Below, in pieces: positions 1 through 6,926 of a stretch of DNA of 8,609 nt. The stretch covers positions 1-8,609 of the forward strand of contig DALTWR010000025.1 of NCBI GenBank assembly GCA_029986975.1. Direction: 5' to 3'. The stretch is from Methanocorpusculum sp. GTDB taxonomy: Archaea > Halobacteriota > Methanomicrobia > Methanomicrobiales > Methanocorpusculaceae. The notes under the pieces are model-generated. The model had not been told where the DNA came from. It did no database searches and was given only the letters and a program-made list of their open reading frames with translations. The position numbers and the translations under genes are program-made. The number at the start of each line of letters is the position of its first letter. The first letter of the stretch is position 1.

Positions 1-134
1 CTTAACCCGTGTTCTTTTGCGAACCTGCGGTTTCCGTCCTGAATAATTGCAATATGAGTCGGGATATGATTAAATCTGCGGACTAAATGATTTGCATAGA
101 CGTCCTCGAGAAATCTCCGCGCTTTTTCAATCAT
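1..134 (-). CDS. uppS: Cis-prenyltransferase (undecaprenyl-diphosphate synthase family), N-terminal fragment
   Basis: The first 44 codons of a cis-prenyltransferase lie here; the gene continues past the left edge of the window. Translation from the ATG at 134-132 gives an N-terminal helix (MIEKARRFLEDVY) followed at residues 27-42 by HIAIIQDGNRRFAKEH. This matches the family's first conserved block, in which the Asp of DGN (here D33) is the catalytic/Mg-binding residue. The enzyme adds isopentenyl units in cis to an allylic diphosphate; in archaea the product is the polyprenyl carrier used for protein N-glycosylation and other glycan assembly at the membrane. DGNRR, rather than the DGNGR of E. 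coli UppS, fits archaeal members. The start is fixed by an ATGA overlap with the upstream radical SAM gene and a GAGGT ribosome site 9 nt upstream, implying translational coupling. The family call is firm; exact chain length and substrate cannot be read from the fragment. Confidence 0.93.
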   Translation of the reverse strand, partial: MIEKARRFLEDVYANHLVRRFNHIPTHIAIIQDGNRRFAKEHGL

Positions 135-1135
135 TGCGGAATGACCTCAACTATCATACCATTGTTCGGATACCGCTCGATAATCTTGCGTTCTCCGCCG
201 AACTTGCGCGGGATTTTCCGCATCTGCTGCCAGTCAAGTTCAATGGTTCCGTCATCCATTTCCGCATAGGTACTTCCCGGGCGCATGAGAGATAAAATCA
301 TCTCCAAATCATTTCCAGGGTCCATGACGCCGTACATAATAGTCCCGTCATCAGTAATCATGTCAAACGGACGAGCAGAGTTTCGTGCGATACGCTTTAA
401 GCGTTCACGAAGCTGCACAGAGTCTTTGAATACTGACGTGCAGTAGTGAACCTTCGGGTGCCCGTTGATTTCTCCTGCCCACTTTGTTGAACCTTCGATT
501 GCGTTGCAGAGCGGATTTACCGGCTCAAGTTTTCGAAGGCGCATTGCATCCGCGTTTGCATCTCCCCACTCCAGCTGGTTGATGTTGAAGAAGTCAAGCG
601 AATTTAAAAGCGGGAAGAAGTGCCTGAGTCCCTGCAGGGAAGGCACTTCGATTCCGACATCGAATCCCATCTTTTTTGCTGCGGCAATGGATTTCGGATA
701 TTCTGAATCCATAATCCCTGCCCATTCCTCGTGAGGCGGATGCATGCGGATTTCATCAACGCAAGGAGAAAGCATTGCAAGTTCTTCTTCGGATGGGGCT
801 TTTCCGGTGTATAAGTGGATATGATGCTCTTTCCCAAAATGGTTTTTGAGCGCGGTACAGAACTCAACAACACGCTCAATTTGAAACAGCGGCTCTCCTC
901 CGGTAACACCTGTTCCAAGTGCATCCATGATTTCTGCTTCCTCAATTGCTTCTTCAGGTGTTGTTATCTGCCGGTCGTTTGCAAAGATGACATCAACATC
1001 CTTTCGCTCGGATGATAAGGGACAGTACCAACAGTCCCTTGGACAGAGTCCTGTTATGAAGAGCACCAGCTTTGCACCCTGATAACAGAGTTTGCAGCCT
1101 TCGGAAAGGTTTCGCGGAATTTTGTCTTTTGCCAT
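131..1135 (-). CDS. Uncharacterised archaeal radical SAM protein (PFL-activating-enzyme-like, COG2108 type)
   Basis: A 334-residue radical SAM enzyme. The [4Fe-4S]/SAM motif CxxxCxxC is C31-PRD-C35-WY-C38, and the SAM-contacting GGEP motif is at 79-82. A second CxxC pair (C14, C17) lies just before the cluster motif, and further cysteines occur downstream (for example in HYCTS at about 230), so an extra metal or Fe-S site is possible. The protein has only the core barrel plus a short C-terminal tail, with no B12, SPASM or TRAM domain evident. It resembles the archaeal group described as related to pyruvate formate-lyase activating enzymes (COG2108), whose substrate is unknown to me. It starts 30 bp after lysS and overlaps uppS by 4 bp. 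No Shine-Dalgarno is visible before its ATG. The radical SAM call is firm and the subfamily probable; function is unknown. Presence in an operon with uppS suggests, but does not show, a link to lipid-carrier or glycan metabolism. Confidence 0.9.
   Translation of the reverse strand: MAKDKIPRNLSEGCKLCYQGAKLVLFITGLCPRDCWYCPLSSERKDVDVIFANDRQITTPEEAIEEAEIMDALGTGVTGGEPLFQIERVVEFCTALKNHFGKEHHIHLYTGKAPSEEELAMLSPCVDEIRMHPPHEEWAGIMDSEYPKSIAAAKKMGFDVGIEVPSLQGLRHFFPLLNSLDFFNINQLEWGDANADAMRLRKLEPVNPLCNAIEGSTKWAGEINGHPKVHYCTSVFKDSVQLRERLKRIARNSARPFDMITDDGTIMYGVMDPGNDLEMILSLMRPGSTYAEMDDGTIELDWQQMRKIPRKFGGERKIIERYPNNGMIVEVIPQ
144..148 (-). promoter_or_regulatory. Ribosome binding site of uppS
   Basis: GAGGT on the minus strand, 9 nt before the ATG at 134-132 and inside the last codons of the radical SAM gene. 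It supports the overlapping ATGA start of uppS rather than a later one, and shows that uppS is translated from the same message as its upstream neighbour. Confidence 0.7.
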
Positions 1136-1165
1136 TGTGTTTATGATTCAGGATTATTTCAGAGA

Positions 1166-2680
1166 TTATTTCATCAAAGCAAGTCTTGCTAACACTTCTT
1201 CGCGTCCGAGTGCTTCAAGGAACCAGCCAAGTCTGGGGCCGCGGTCAGCACCAAGGAATGCACGGTACACTGCAGTAAAGACTTCTTTTCCGGTAACGCC
1301 TGCAGACTGTGCTGCATCATAGACTGCATTGTGTAAAACATCTGCTTTCCATTCGGCATCAGAAATTGCTTTAGCGTATGCTGCAACGGCTGCTTTAACG
1401 TTTGCAGGTTCGTTTGCTGCGATTTCCGGTAAGTCTTCAGAGATTGCAAACTTTGCATCTTCAGGTGCATAGCGTTCGAGCCAGAGACGTGCACGGTTTG
1501 CCTGATCAAGAACTGAGTTCTTATCTTTGATTTCGTAGCCGCTTCTCTCTAAGATGGAGAAGAGTCCTTCGTCGTTTCTTGCAATCTGGACTACAGTTAC
1601 CATGTGGCGGAATGGGATCATAGTCTGCGGCGATGAAATCTTTGAAAGTTCAAGTTCGCGGGAACCGCCAAGCTTTGCTGCACGGTCATAGTCATCGATG
1701 AGTTTTAACAGACCCATTCCGGGATCGAATGCGATGGTCTTGTCCGGCTTGGTCTTTGCGATCATGTAGCGGAGAACTTCCGGCGGCACGATATCTAACA
1801 TGTCACGAATGGTTAAGACAACACCTTTGGATGAGTGCATCTCGCCTTTGCCTTTCAGACTAATCCACTCGTAAGTTACCGGAACCGGTTCTTTGTAGCC
1901 GTAAATGTCGCGGGTAATGATTTTTCCGGTGTCGTATGAACCTCCCGGAGATGCGTGGTCTTTTCCAAACGGCTCAACGGTTACGCCGTGGAAAGCCCAG
2001 CGCATAGGCCAGTCAACACGCCAGACAAGTTTTCCTTCTCCCTTGGAGTAGTCAGAGATTCCTACATGACCGCATGCGCACTGATATTTGACGGTGTGCT
2101 TTTCCGGGTCATGCTCAAGGATTTTTGCGCGGGAGATGGTATGACAGTTTTCACAGACCGGATAGTACGGAGTCCAGCCGTCTTCAAGTTTTCTGCCTGA
2201 GACGCGCTCAAGGATTTCTTTAATCTCTTCTGCGTGTTCGAGTGCGAGGCGGATTCCTTCAGTGAACTTTCCTGAGCGGTATGCTTCACTGGTTCTAATC
2301 ACGCGCGGGTGAATATCGAGTTCCTCGATTGCAGATAAGAACGGCTCAAGGAAGTGTTCTGCGTAGCTTTTGTGCTTTCCGCACGGGCAGGGGATGTCGC
2401 ATACCGGCCAGCCGATGTACTTTTCGTACTCGTCCGGAAGGAACGGATAGACTTTCCGTAAGGGGTCAAAGTCATCTGCGATATAGACGAGTTCGGCTTT
2501 TCCTCCGTTGGAAAGGATTGCCTTGTAAATCATATCGCCTGTCATGACCTCACGCATGTTTCCTAAATGAATCGGACCGGATGGCGTGATGCCGGTTGCA
2601 ACAAGCTGCGGTGCATCGGTTGGAACCTGTGCTGCTTTTGCATCAGCCCAGTGGATTTTTTCATGTATTTTTTCTTCCAT
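1166..2680 (-). CDS. lysS: Lysyl-tRNA synthetase, class I
   Basis: A 504-residue class I lysyl-tRNA synthetase, which charges tRNA-Lys with lysine using ATP in the cytoplasm. Most archaea use this class I enzyme, whereas most bacteria and eukaryotes use an unrelated class II enzyme. The HIGH-like nucleotide motif is HLGN at 38-41, within TPSGPIHLGNMREV. Cysteine groups at C94/C98/C100 and C176/C179/C201/C203 look like zinc-binding sites of the family. The second signature loop reads EMHSSKG at 280-286, with K285 retained but diverging from KMSKS. The C-terminal half is helical, as expected for the anticodon-binding region. An AGGT sequence 7 nt before the ATG (2688-2691) is a weak ribosome site. 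It lies 67 bp after thiC and 30 bp before the radical SAM gene, so it may have its own promoter but probably also receives read-through. Length and motifs indicate an intact gene. Confidence 0.96.
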   Translation of the reverse strand: MEEKIHEKIHWADAKAAQVPTDAPQLVATGITPSGPIHLGNMREVMTGDMIYKAILSNGGKAELVYIADDFDPLRKVYPFLPDEYEKYIGWPVCDIPCPCGKHKSYAEHFLEPFLSAIEELDIHPRVIRTSEAYRSGKFTEGIRLALEHAEEIKEILERVSGRKLEDGWTPYYPVCENCHTISRAKILEHDPEKHTVKYQCACGHVGISDYSKGEGKLVWRVDWPMRWAFHGVTVEPFGKDHASPGGSYDTGKIITRDIYGYKEPVPVTYEWISLKGKGEMHSSKGVVLTIRDMLDIVPPEVLRYMIAKTKPDKTIAFDPGMGLLKLIDDYDRAAKLGGSRELELSKISSPQTMIPFRHMVTVVQIARNDEGLFSILERSGYEIKDKNSVLDQANRARLWLERYAPEDAKFAISEDLPEIAANEPANVKAAVAAYAKAISDAEWKADVLHNAVYDAAQSAGVTGKEVFTAVYRAFLGADRGPRLGWFLEALGREEVLARLALMK

Positions 2681-2747
2681 ATCTATTACCTGAAGATGAA
2701 TAGTGTATATGTATTTGGTGTGATAAGGGATAATACCTGATGGTTGA
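2681..2747 (-). promoter_or_regulatory. Intergenic leader with possible lysS promoter
   Basis: This 67-bp gap between thiC and lysS is AT-rich. On the minus strand it contains AAATACATATACAC (about 2705-2717), a TATA-like stretch roughly 30 bp before the lysS ATG. If used, transcription would start only a few bases before the ATG and leave out the AGGT ribosome site, so the case is weak. A short motif TCAGGTAWTA occurs twice, at about 2683-2692 and 2731-2740. No hairpin terminator for thiC is visible. Confidence 0.3.
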
Positions 2748-4013
2748 TTATATTCTGCGGCTCAATGCCTCATCTACAATTTTTAATGCGCACAAGTCTC
2801 CGCACATCGAACATGTCTCACAGACGCCGTCCCGGTCGTGAACTTTTCGTGCGTGGCAGCCGAAGAGAGCAAGCGAATACTGCTTTTCCCAGTCAAGCGA
2901 TTTACGAGCTTCTGCCATCGCCTGTTCTTTTGCAGCACACACCTCACGCCTTCTTGAAAGATCTCCAACACGGGCAGCTATCTTTGCGGTGCGTGTTCCT
3001 TCAATTATGTCATTAATATCAGGGAGTGCCAGATGTTCGGAAGGAGATACCATACAAAGAAAATCAGCGCCGGCAGAAGCTGCGGCAGCACCCCCAACAG
3101 CCCCAGTTATGTGATCGTATCCGGGTGCAGTATCAGTAACCAGAGGTCCTAAGAGATAGAGCGGTGCATGGTTGGTAATCTCTTTTATCATTTTTATGTT
3201 GTAGGGGATTTCCTGATAGTCCATATGCCCAGGACCTTCAATCATGCGCTGAATCCCTTTATCGTAAGCTCTTCGTGCGAGTTTTCCAAGCGTTAGATAC
3301 TCCTGTGTCTTGGCAAGTTTTACTGAATCCACGTATGCTCCCGGGCGCATACCGTCACCTAATGAGAGTGTTATATTGTACTCATCAAGAATCTCTAAAA
3401 GATAATCATATTCACTATAAAGCGGGTTTTCATCACCTGATGCTATCATCATCGCGGTATGAAATGAACCTCCGCGAGAGACAACACCCATTACTCTCGG
3501 GTCTTTTTTCAGAGCGTCCAAGGCATCGAGATTTACTCCGCAGTGAAGCGTCATAAAGTCAACTCCTTCACGCGCCTGATCACGAATGGTATTGAAGAGA
3601 ATATCAGGCGTTAAATCCAGAACATTTCCGGCACGGCGGACTGCTTCATAGATGGGGACAGTTCCAAGAGGACAGGCAAGTTTCAGCATTGACTCTCTGA
3701 TTTTTTTCAGATCTCCTCCAGTGGATAAATCCATTAACGTATCCGCACCGTTTTGCAGAGCCGCCTCGGCTTTTTTAAGTTCCAGTTCCGGACTGCAGTT
3801 GATGCCTGATGTACCTACATTGACGTTTACTTTAACGAAGGTATTTTCACCGACGGCAAGTGCTTTTCCGTATCGTTCATCATTTTTCAGAATGATTGTC
3901 CTTCCGGATACAACTAAGCGGGCAAGGCGTTCAGGTGTTGTCTGTTCTGCCGCCGCGGTTTCAGAAAGAAAGGAGATGTCTCCATCTTTGCAGCGCTTCA
4001 GAATATCGTGCAT
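2748..4013 (-). CDS. thiC: Phosphomethylpyrimidine synthase ThiC (short archaeal form)
   Basis: A 421-residue ThiC, the radical SAM enzyme that rearranges aminoimidazole ribonucleotide into hydroxymethylpyrimidine phosphate, the pyrimidine half of thiamin. Family blocks seen in order are VNVNVGTSGI (near 62-71), the MTLHCGVN segment, SLGDGMRPG, IEGPGHMDY and SPSEHLALPD. The C-terminal Fe-S motif is C401-SM-C404-GDL-C408, preceded by C398. The last gap is three residues, one fewer than the CxxCxxxxC of long bacterial ThiC. The length fits short archaeal and clostridial forms (E. coli ThiC is about 630 residues and has an extra N-terminal domain). The start is well set: GAGATGA, a one-mismatch match to GAGGTGA, lies 9 nt upstream at 4023-4029, and an in-frame TGA lies just before it. 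The 71-bp upstream gap holds no recognisable TPP riboswitch. It is flanked by a hydrolase gene and lysS, neither a thiamin gene, so the neighbourhood is not a thiamin operon. Confidence 0.97.
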   Translation of the reverse strand: MHDILKRCKDGDISFLSETAAAEQTTPERLARLVVSGRTIILKNDERYGKALAVGENTFVKVNVNVGTSGINCSPELELKKAEAALQNGADTLMDLSTGGDLKKIRESMLKLACPLGTVPIYEAVRRAGNVLDLTPDILFNTIRDQAREGVDFMTLHCGVNLDALDALKKDPRVMGVVSRGGSFHTAMMIASGDENPLYSEYDYLLEILDEYNITLSLGDGMRPGAYVDSVKLAKTQEYLTLGKLARRAYDKGIQRMIEGPGHMDYQEIPYNIKMIKEITNHAPLYLLGPLVTDTAPGYDHITGAVGGAAAASAGADFLCMVSPSEHLALPDINDIIEGTRTAKIAARVGDLSRRREVCAAKEQAMAEARKSLDWEKQYSLALFGCHARKVHDRDGVCETCSMCGDLCALKIVDEALSRRI

Positions 4014-4084
4014 GTCTCTATTTCATCTCGCTTATGACGGAAAAAATCATCGATTATGCAGTGCCCAAAAACATGAGAAAAGAT

Positions 4085-5188
4085 TCATGCAGTCTTTTCT
4101 TTTACGATTCTGCTCAGCTTCATACCTGCATGAATCAGCCCTTCGATTCCTTTCGGGCGGTATGAGAAATGCGTAACTGAATCTGCGATACGCACCTTTC
4201 CTTCCTCGTCAAATCCCGAAACCGCCCCGTGTCCGCAGCAGAGACGAAGTCTCTTTCCTTCGGCTTTCAGCTTGGAATCAAGAAGATGTGCAGTCTGCAG
4301 AAGACTTTTTCTCTCTTCTGCGGCAAGTCTGCTGTTGATGTTTACTGATGTTATAAGATAATCAGGAATTGAGCCGAACTCTTTTCTCGGCTTTGTGATA
4401 CTTGCCGGATTTAAAAAGCAGTCACTGGTAAAAAGCAGTCCGAAATTTGGTTCATAATAGAACAGCTGCCCTGCAAGATGACCGCCTTTGCTTTCCCACA
4501 CCTCGAAGTGCAGTCCGCAAAAGTCAATCGTGTCGATTACTGGAAATTCACCGCGAGTTCCTATTTTTTCTGTAGGGGATGTCTGAATCTTTTTCGGCAG
4601 AGAGAGTTTTGATATAACATTGATTCCCGTCGTGTATGTCCTGACAAGTTCCGGATAATCATTTACCGCGGCAAATCCGCGTGAGCCGTCTTCGAGCAGT
4701 TTCTTTGTTACCGGATGCATATATGCAGCGCAGGGAATTAACCCTGACATACCGCAGTGATCTGCATCGCCGTGTGTAATTAACAGACGGCGCGTGTCAG
4801 AAAAATCTCCCAGATTAAATTCTAAGAGGATTCTGCACCAGTCATCATAATTTGCGCCATAGCCGCAGTCAATCAAAAGTTTTCCCTGCGGCGTCTGAAA
4901 GAGGTGCACACAGCCCCCTGCAGGCGCCTGAAAACACCAGTAGGTAATATCATCAGTAAGAGAAATCTTCTGATAATCCACATAGAAGTTCTCTTTAGAG
5001 TTGCTGTAAATGTAATGACCGATACTTTGAACAATCCATCTGGTCATCTTCGGATTCTTTCCCAGATGTTTTTCAAGATACACTATCGCATCATCAAGGT
5101 CGGTGATGAATTTTTCATATTCTGCATTACTCAGACTTGTGAGATATGGTTTGATTTTTTTCAGATATCCTGATGAGAGATGATGCAT
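4085..5188 (-). CDS. Metallo-beta-lactamase-fold hydrolase with N-terminal helical extension
   Basis: A 367-residue protein of the metallo-beta-lactamase superfamily. The first metal motif is H139-GD-A-D143-H144 (THGDADHCG), where Asp141 replaces the second His of the usual HxHxDH. Later ligands are probably H237 (GGHLAGQ), D256 (FTSD) and H320 (CCGHG). The fold's opening strands appear at about 91-112 (GGCVHLFQTPQGKLLIDCGYG). About 80 residues precede the fold; they look mostly helical and match no domain I recognise. No signal peptide or membrane segment is seen, so it is probably cytoplasmic. The substrate is unknown: the superfamily includes thioesterases, lactonases, phosphodiesterases and nucleases. 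The stop codon of the acyl-CoA ligase ends 4 bp before this ATG, and AGAGGA at 5197-5202 is the ribosome site. That tight coupling makes an acyl-thioester, acyl-adenylate or ligase-derived product a reasonable substrate guess, but this is inference only. Confidence 0.85.
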   Translation of the reverse strand: MHHLSSGYLKKIKPYLTSLSNAEYEKFITDLDDAIVYLEKHLGKNPKMTRWIVQSIGHYIYSNSKENFYVDYQKISLTDDITYWCFQAPAGGCVHLFQTPQGKLLIDCGYGANYDDWCRILLEFNLGDFSDTRRLLITHGDADHCGMSGLIPCAAYMHPVTKKLLEDGSRGFAAVNDYPELVRTYTTGINVISKLSLPKKIQTSPTEKIGTRGEFPVIDTIDFCGLHFEVWESKGGHLAGQLFYYEPNFGLLFTSDCFLNPASITKPRKEFGSIPDYLITSVNINSRLAAEERKSLLQTAHLLDSKLKAEGKRLRLCCGHGAVSGFDEEGKVRIADSVTHFSYRPKGIEGLIHAGMKLSRIVKEKTA

Positions 5189-5192
5189 TTCT

Positions 5193-6875
5193 TTATTCCT
5201 CTGCCATCTCGTTTTCGAGAGCCTGATAATCTATTTTATTCATTTTTGTTCTGGGCATTTCAGCAATGATTTTGACTTCTTTCGGGCAGCTCCAGCGGTT
5301 TAAGTGCTGGTATGCATACTCCTTGATTTCTTCAACGGCTGTATCAGGATTCATACCTGAGTCGGTTAAGGTAACATAGAGTTTGATGCGTGAACTCTCA
5401 TCCCAGGGAATTCCTCTTGCACAGACTTCCCGGATGGCAGGACAGGAAGACATAGTATCTTCTATCACCGACGGGTACACATTGAATCCGTTTACTTTCA
5501 CCATTCTTTTATATCGTGAACGGAAAAGAACATTCCGGTTTTTATGTATGGCTGCCATATCTCCGGTATGCAGCCAGATGTTTCCATCCGCATGTTTTCT
5601 AAGGACAGCTGCTGTTGCTTTTTTGTTCTTAAAGTAGCCGGTCATAAGTGAACTGTTTCTGATACATAACTCACCTTCCTCAGAGTCCGGGATTGTCGTT
5701 GTTGTTCCGGGTTCTACAAGGCAGATTTCGGTATTTCCCATAGGCATGCCCACCGTTCCCTGTTCAAGACGGCAATCGCCTTCTTCAGTAAAAAGACAGC
5801 AGCCTGCAGCTTCGGTAAGTCCGTAGCCAAGTCTGAAGACAGTGGATGGAAGAATTGCATTATACTTTTCAATTAAGTCATGAGATACAAGGTCTCCGCC
5901 GGAGCCGATGATATTAATGTATGACAAGTCTTTGTTTCTAAGGTATGGGTACATCTTTTCAAACATGGCAGGAACACCCACCACTGCGTAAATCTGCTCA
6001 CGATGAATCAGTTTTGCGCATGATTTCGGCTCAAACTTGGGAACAAGTACAAGCCTCATGCCGCCTGCAAGCGGCTGATGAATGACAACGCCGAAACCGA
6101 ATGCGTGAAAGACCGGCAAAACGCCGAGAAATGATGTTCCGGGTTTTGGCACATTTCCGTGAAAGAGACTGTTTATCAGCGTTGCTGTATTGTAGTTGAT
6201 TGCTTTGTTTGAAAGAAGCACTCCTTTCGGGATTCCTGTTGTTCCCCCTGTGTACATGACTGCAGCGGTATCATCTGATTTGGATAGGTGTTCTGCAAGC
6301 TTTTTTCCAAGTTTGCGGGCAAGTTTTCCCTTCTGAAAAATATCAGTCCATTCAACTGCATCAGATAACTTTTCAGTATTGCGTATTGAGTGCTGATATG
6401 CAGCCCTCATAACCATACCTTTTACACTGTCCGGGAAGTAGGTCGGCATTCTGCAGCGGATGACTTTTGCATCGAAACCCCGGCAGACCGCCTCGTTTCC
6501 TTCATAGGCAAGAATACATCTGCTGCCGGTAAGTTCTACGGCATATTTGAGTTCGGCAACTGTCAGAAGCGGATGAACAAGATTGCAGACTGCACCAAGT
6601 CTGTTTACTGCATAGACTGCAATGATGCACTGCGGAATATTCGGGAGATAAATGGTGACTGAGTCTCCTTTTTTTACGCCTTCTTCCGCGAGTCCTAATG
6701 CAAATTCATCAACAGAATCAAGCAGTTCTTTGTAGGTGATGCGTCTTCCGAAATAGTAAAGGGCTTCGCCGGACATTCCGGCAGTTTCTGCTCCGTATTT
6801 CAGCATGGTATAAAGAGATTCAGTACGTTCTTCGGTGAAGGCATACGTTCTCTTCTGTTCTTTTTTATGATTCAT
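5193..6875 (-). CDS. AMP-forming acyl-CoA synthetase / acyl-adenylate ligase
   Basis: A 560-residue ANL-superfamily enzyme that activates a carboxylic acid with ATP to an acyl-adenylate and usually passes it to CoA. The P-loop is YTGGTTGIPKG at 208-218, the YGLTEA motif is at 351-356, and HTGD (ribose-binding Asp439) is at 436-439. The hinge region reads SRYKRMVKVNGFNVYP at 453-468. The C-terminal PRTKMNKIDY (541-550) carries the likely catalytic Lys547, with Asn in place of the usual Gly before it. All key residues are present and length is normal for a FadD-like ligase. There is no carrier-protein or condensation domain and no membrane segment or signal peptide. The substrate cannot be read from the sequence; a medium- or long-chain fatty acid, branched-chain or aryl acid are all possible. 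Methanogens lack classical beta-oxidation, so the role is not obvious and gain from bacteria is plausible. It is the first gene of the minus-strand block, has no visible ribosome site (a short leader is likely), and is tightly coupled to the MBL gene. Confidence 0.93.
   Translation of the reverse strand: MNHKKEQKRTYAFTEERTESLYTMLKYGAETAGMSGEALYYFGRRITYKELLDSVDEFALGLAEEGVKKGDSVTIYLPNIPQCIIAVYAVNRLGAVCNLVHPLLTVAELKYAVELTGSRCILAYEGNEAVCRGFDAKVIRCRMPTYFPDSVKGMVMRAAYQHSIRNTEKLSDAVEWTDIFQKGKLARKLGKKLAEHLSKSDDTAAVMYTGGTTGIPKGVLLSNKAINYNTATLINSLFHGNVPKPGTSFLGVLPVFHAFGFGVVIHQPLAGGMRLVLVPKFEPKSCAKLIHREQIYAVVGVPAMFEKMYPYLRNKDLSYINIIGSGGDLVSHDLIEKYNAILPSTVFRLGYGLTEAAGCCLFTEEGDCRLEQGTVGMPMGNTEICLVEPGTTTTIPDSEEGELCIRNSSLMTGYFKNKKATAAVLRKHADGNIWLHTGDMAAIHKNRNVLFRSRYKRMVKVNGFNVYPSVIEDTMSSCPAIREVCARGIPWDESSRIKLYVTLTDSGMNPDTAVEEIKEYAYQHLNRWSCPKEVKIIAEMPRTKMNKIDYQALENEMAEE
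5197..5202 (-). promoter_or_regulatory. Ribosome binding site of the MBL-fold gene
   Basis: AGAGGA on the minus strand lies within the last codons of the acyl-CoA ligase gene, 8 nt before the ATG at 5188-5186. It supports this start and indicates translation from the ligase message, with terminating ribosomes able to reinitiate 4 bp downstream. Confidence 0.65.
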
Positions 6876-6894
6876 GATATATCTAAAAATCAGG

Positions 6895-6912
6895 TTTTAA
6901 CCTTCGTTAAAA
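6895..6912. repeat. 7+7 bp perfect inverted repeat before the acyl-CoA ligase
   Basis: TTTTAAC and GTTAAAA flank a 4-nt centre (CTTC), spanning 20 to 37 bp before the ligase ATG. It overlaps the proposed TATA box and lies just upstream of the predicted start of transcription. That is a typical place for a repressor operator in archaea; as an RNA hairpin it would be weak because it is mostly A-U pairs. Confidence 0.55.
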
Positions 6913-6926
6913 ATACCTTGTGGTCG
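6907..6926 (-). promoter_or_regulatory. Probable promoter of the acyl-CoA ligase
   Basis: On the minus strand TATTTTTAA (6907-6915) reads like an archaeal TATA box, centred about 36 bp before the ATG. With the usual 25-27 bp spacing, transcription would begin near 6885 and give a leader of about 10 nt, which agrees with the lack of a Shine-Dalgarno site. The preceding CGACCACAAGG is the repeated element described separately and occupies the BRE and upstream position. Confidence 0.45.

Noticed and set aside
604..945. A 113-codon minus-strand open frame inside the radical SAM gene
   Set aside because: It is an out-of-frame shadow; the overlapping main frame carries the conserved radical SAM motifs.
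131..1135. Radical SAM gene as a tetraether-lipid synthase, suggested by its place beside uppS
   Set aside because: It is far smaller than tetraether synthases and lacks their additional domains; only the shared radical SAM core supports the idea.
4018..4026. Minimal leader frame ATG-AAA-TAG just before thiC
   Set aside because: Its ATG lies inside the GAGATGA ribosome site, so it is most simply a by-product of the Shine-Dalgarno sequence.
4014..4084. TPP riboswitch before thiC
   Set aside because: The 71-bp gap lacks the conserved THI-box sequences and is too short for a full aptamer plus expression platform.
3652..4176. A 174-codon plus-strand open frame opposite thiC and the end of the MBL gene
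   Set aside because: It is antisense to a clear thiC and has low-complexity, Ser/Phe-rich content with no family resemblance; it is a shadow of the real gene.
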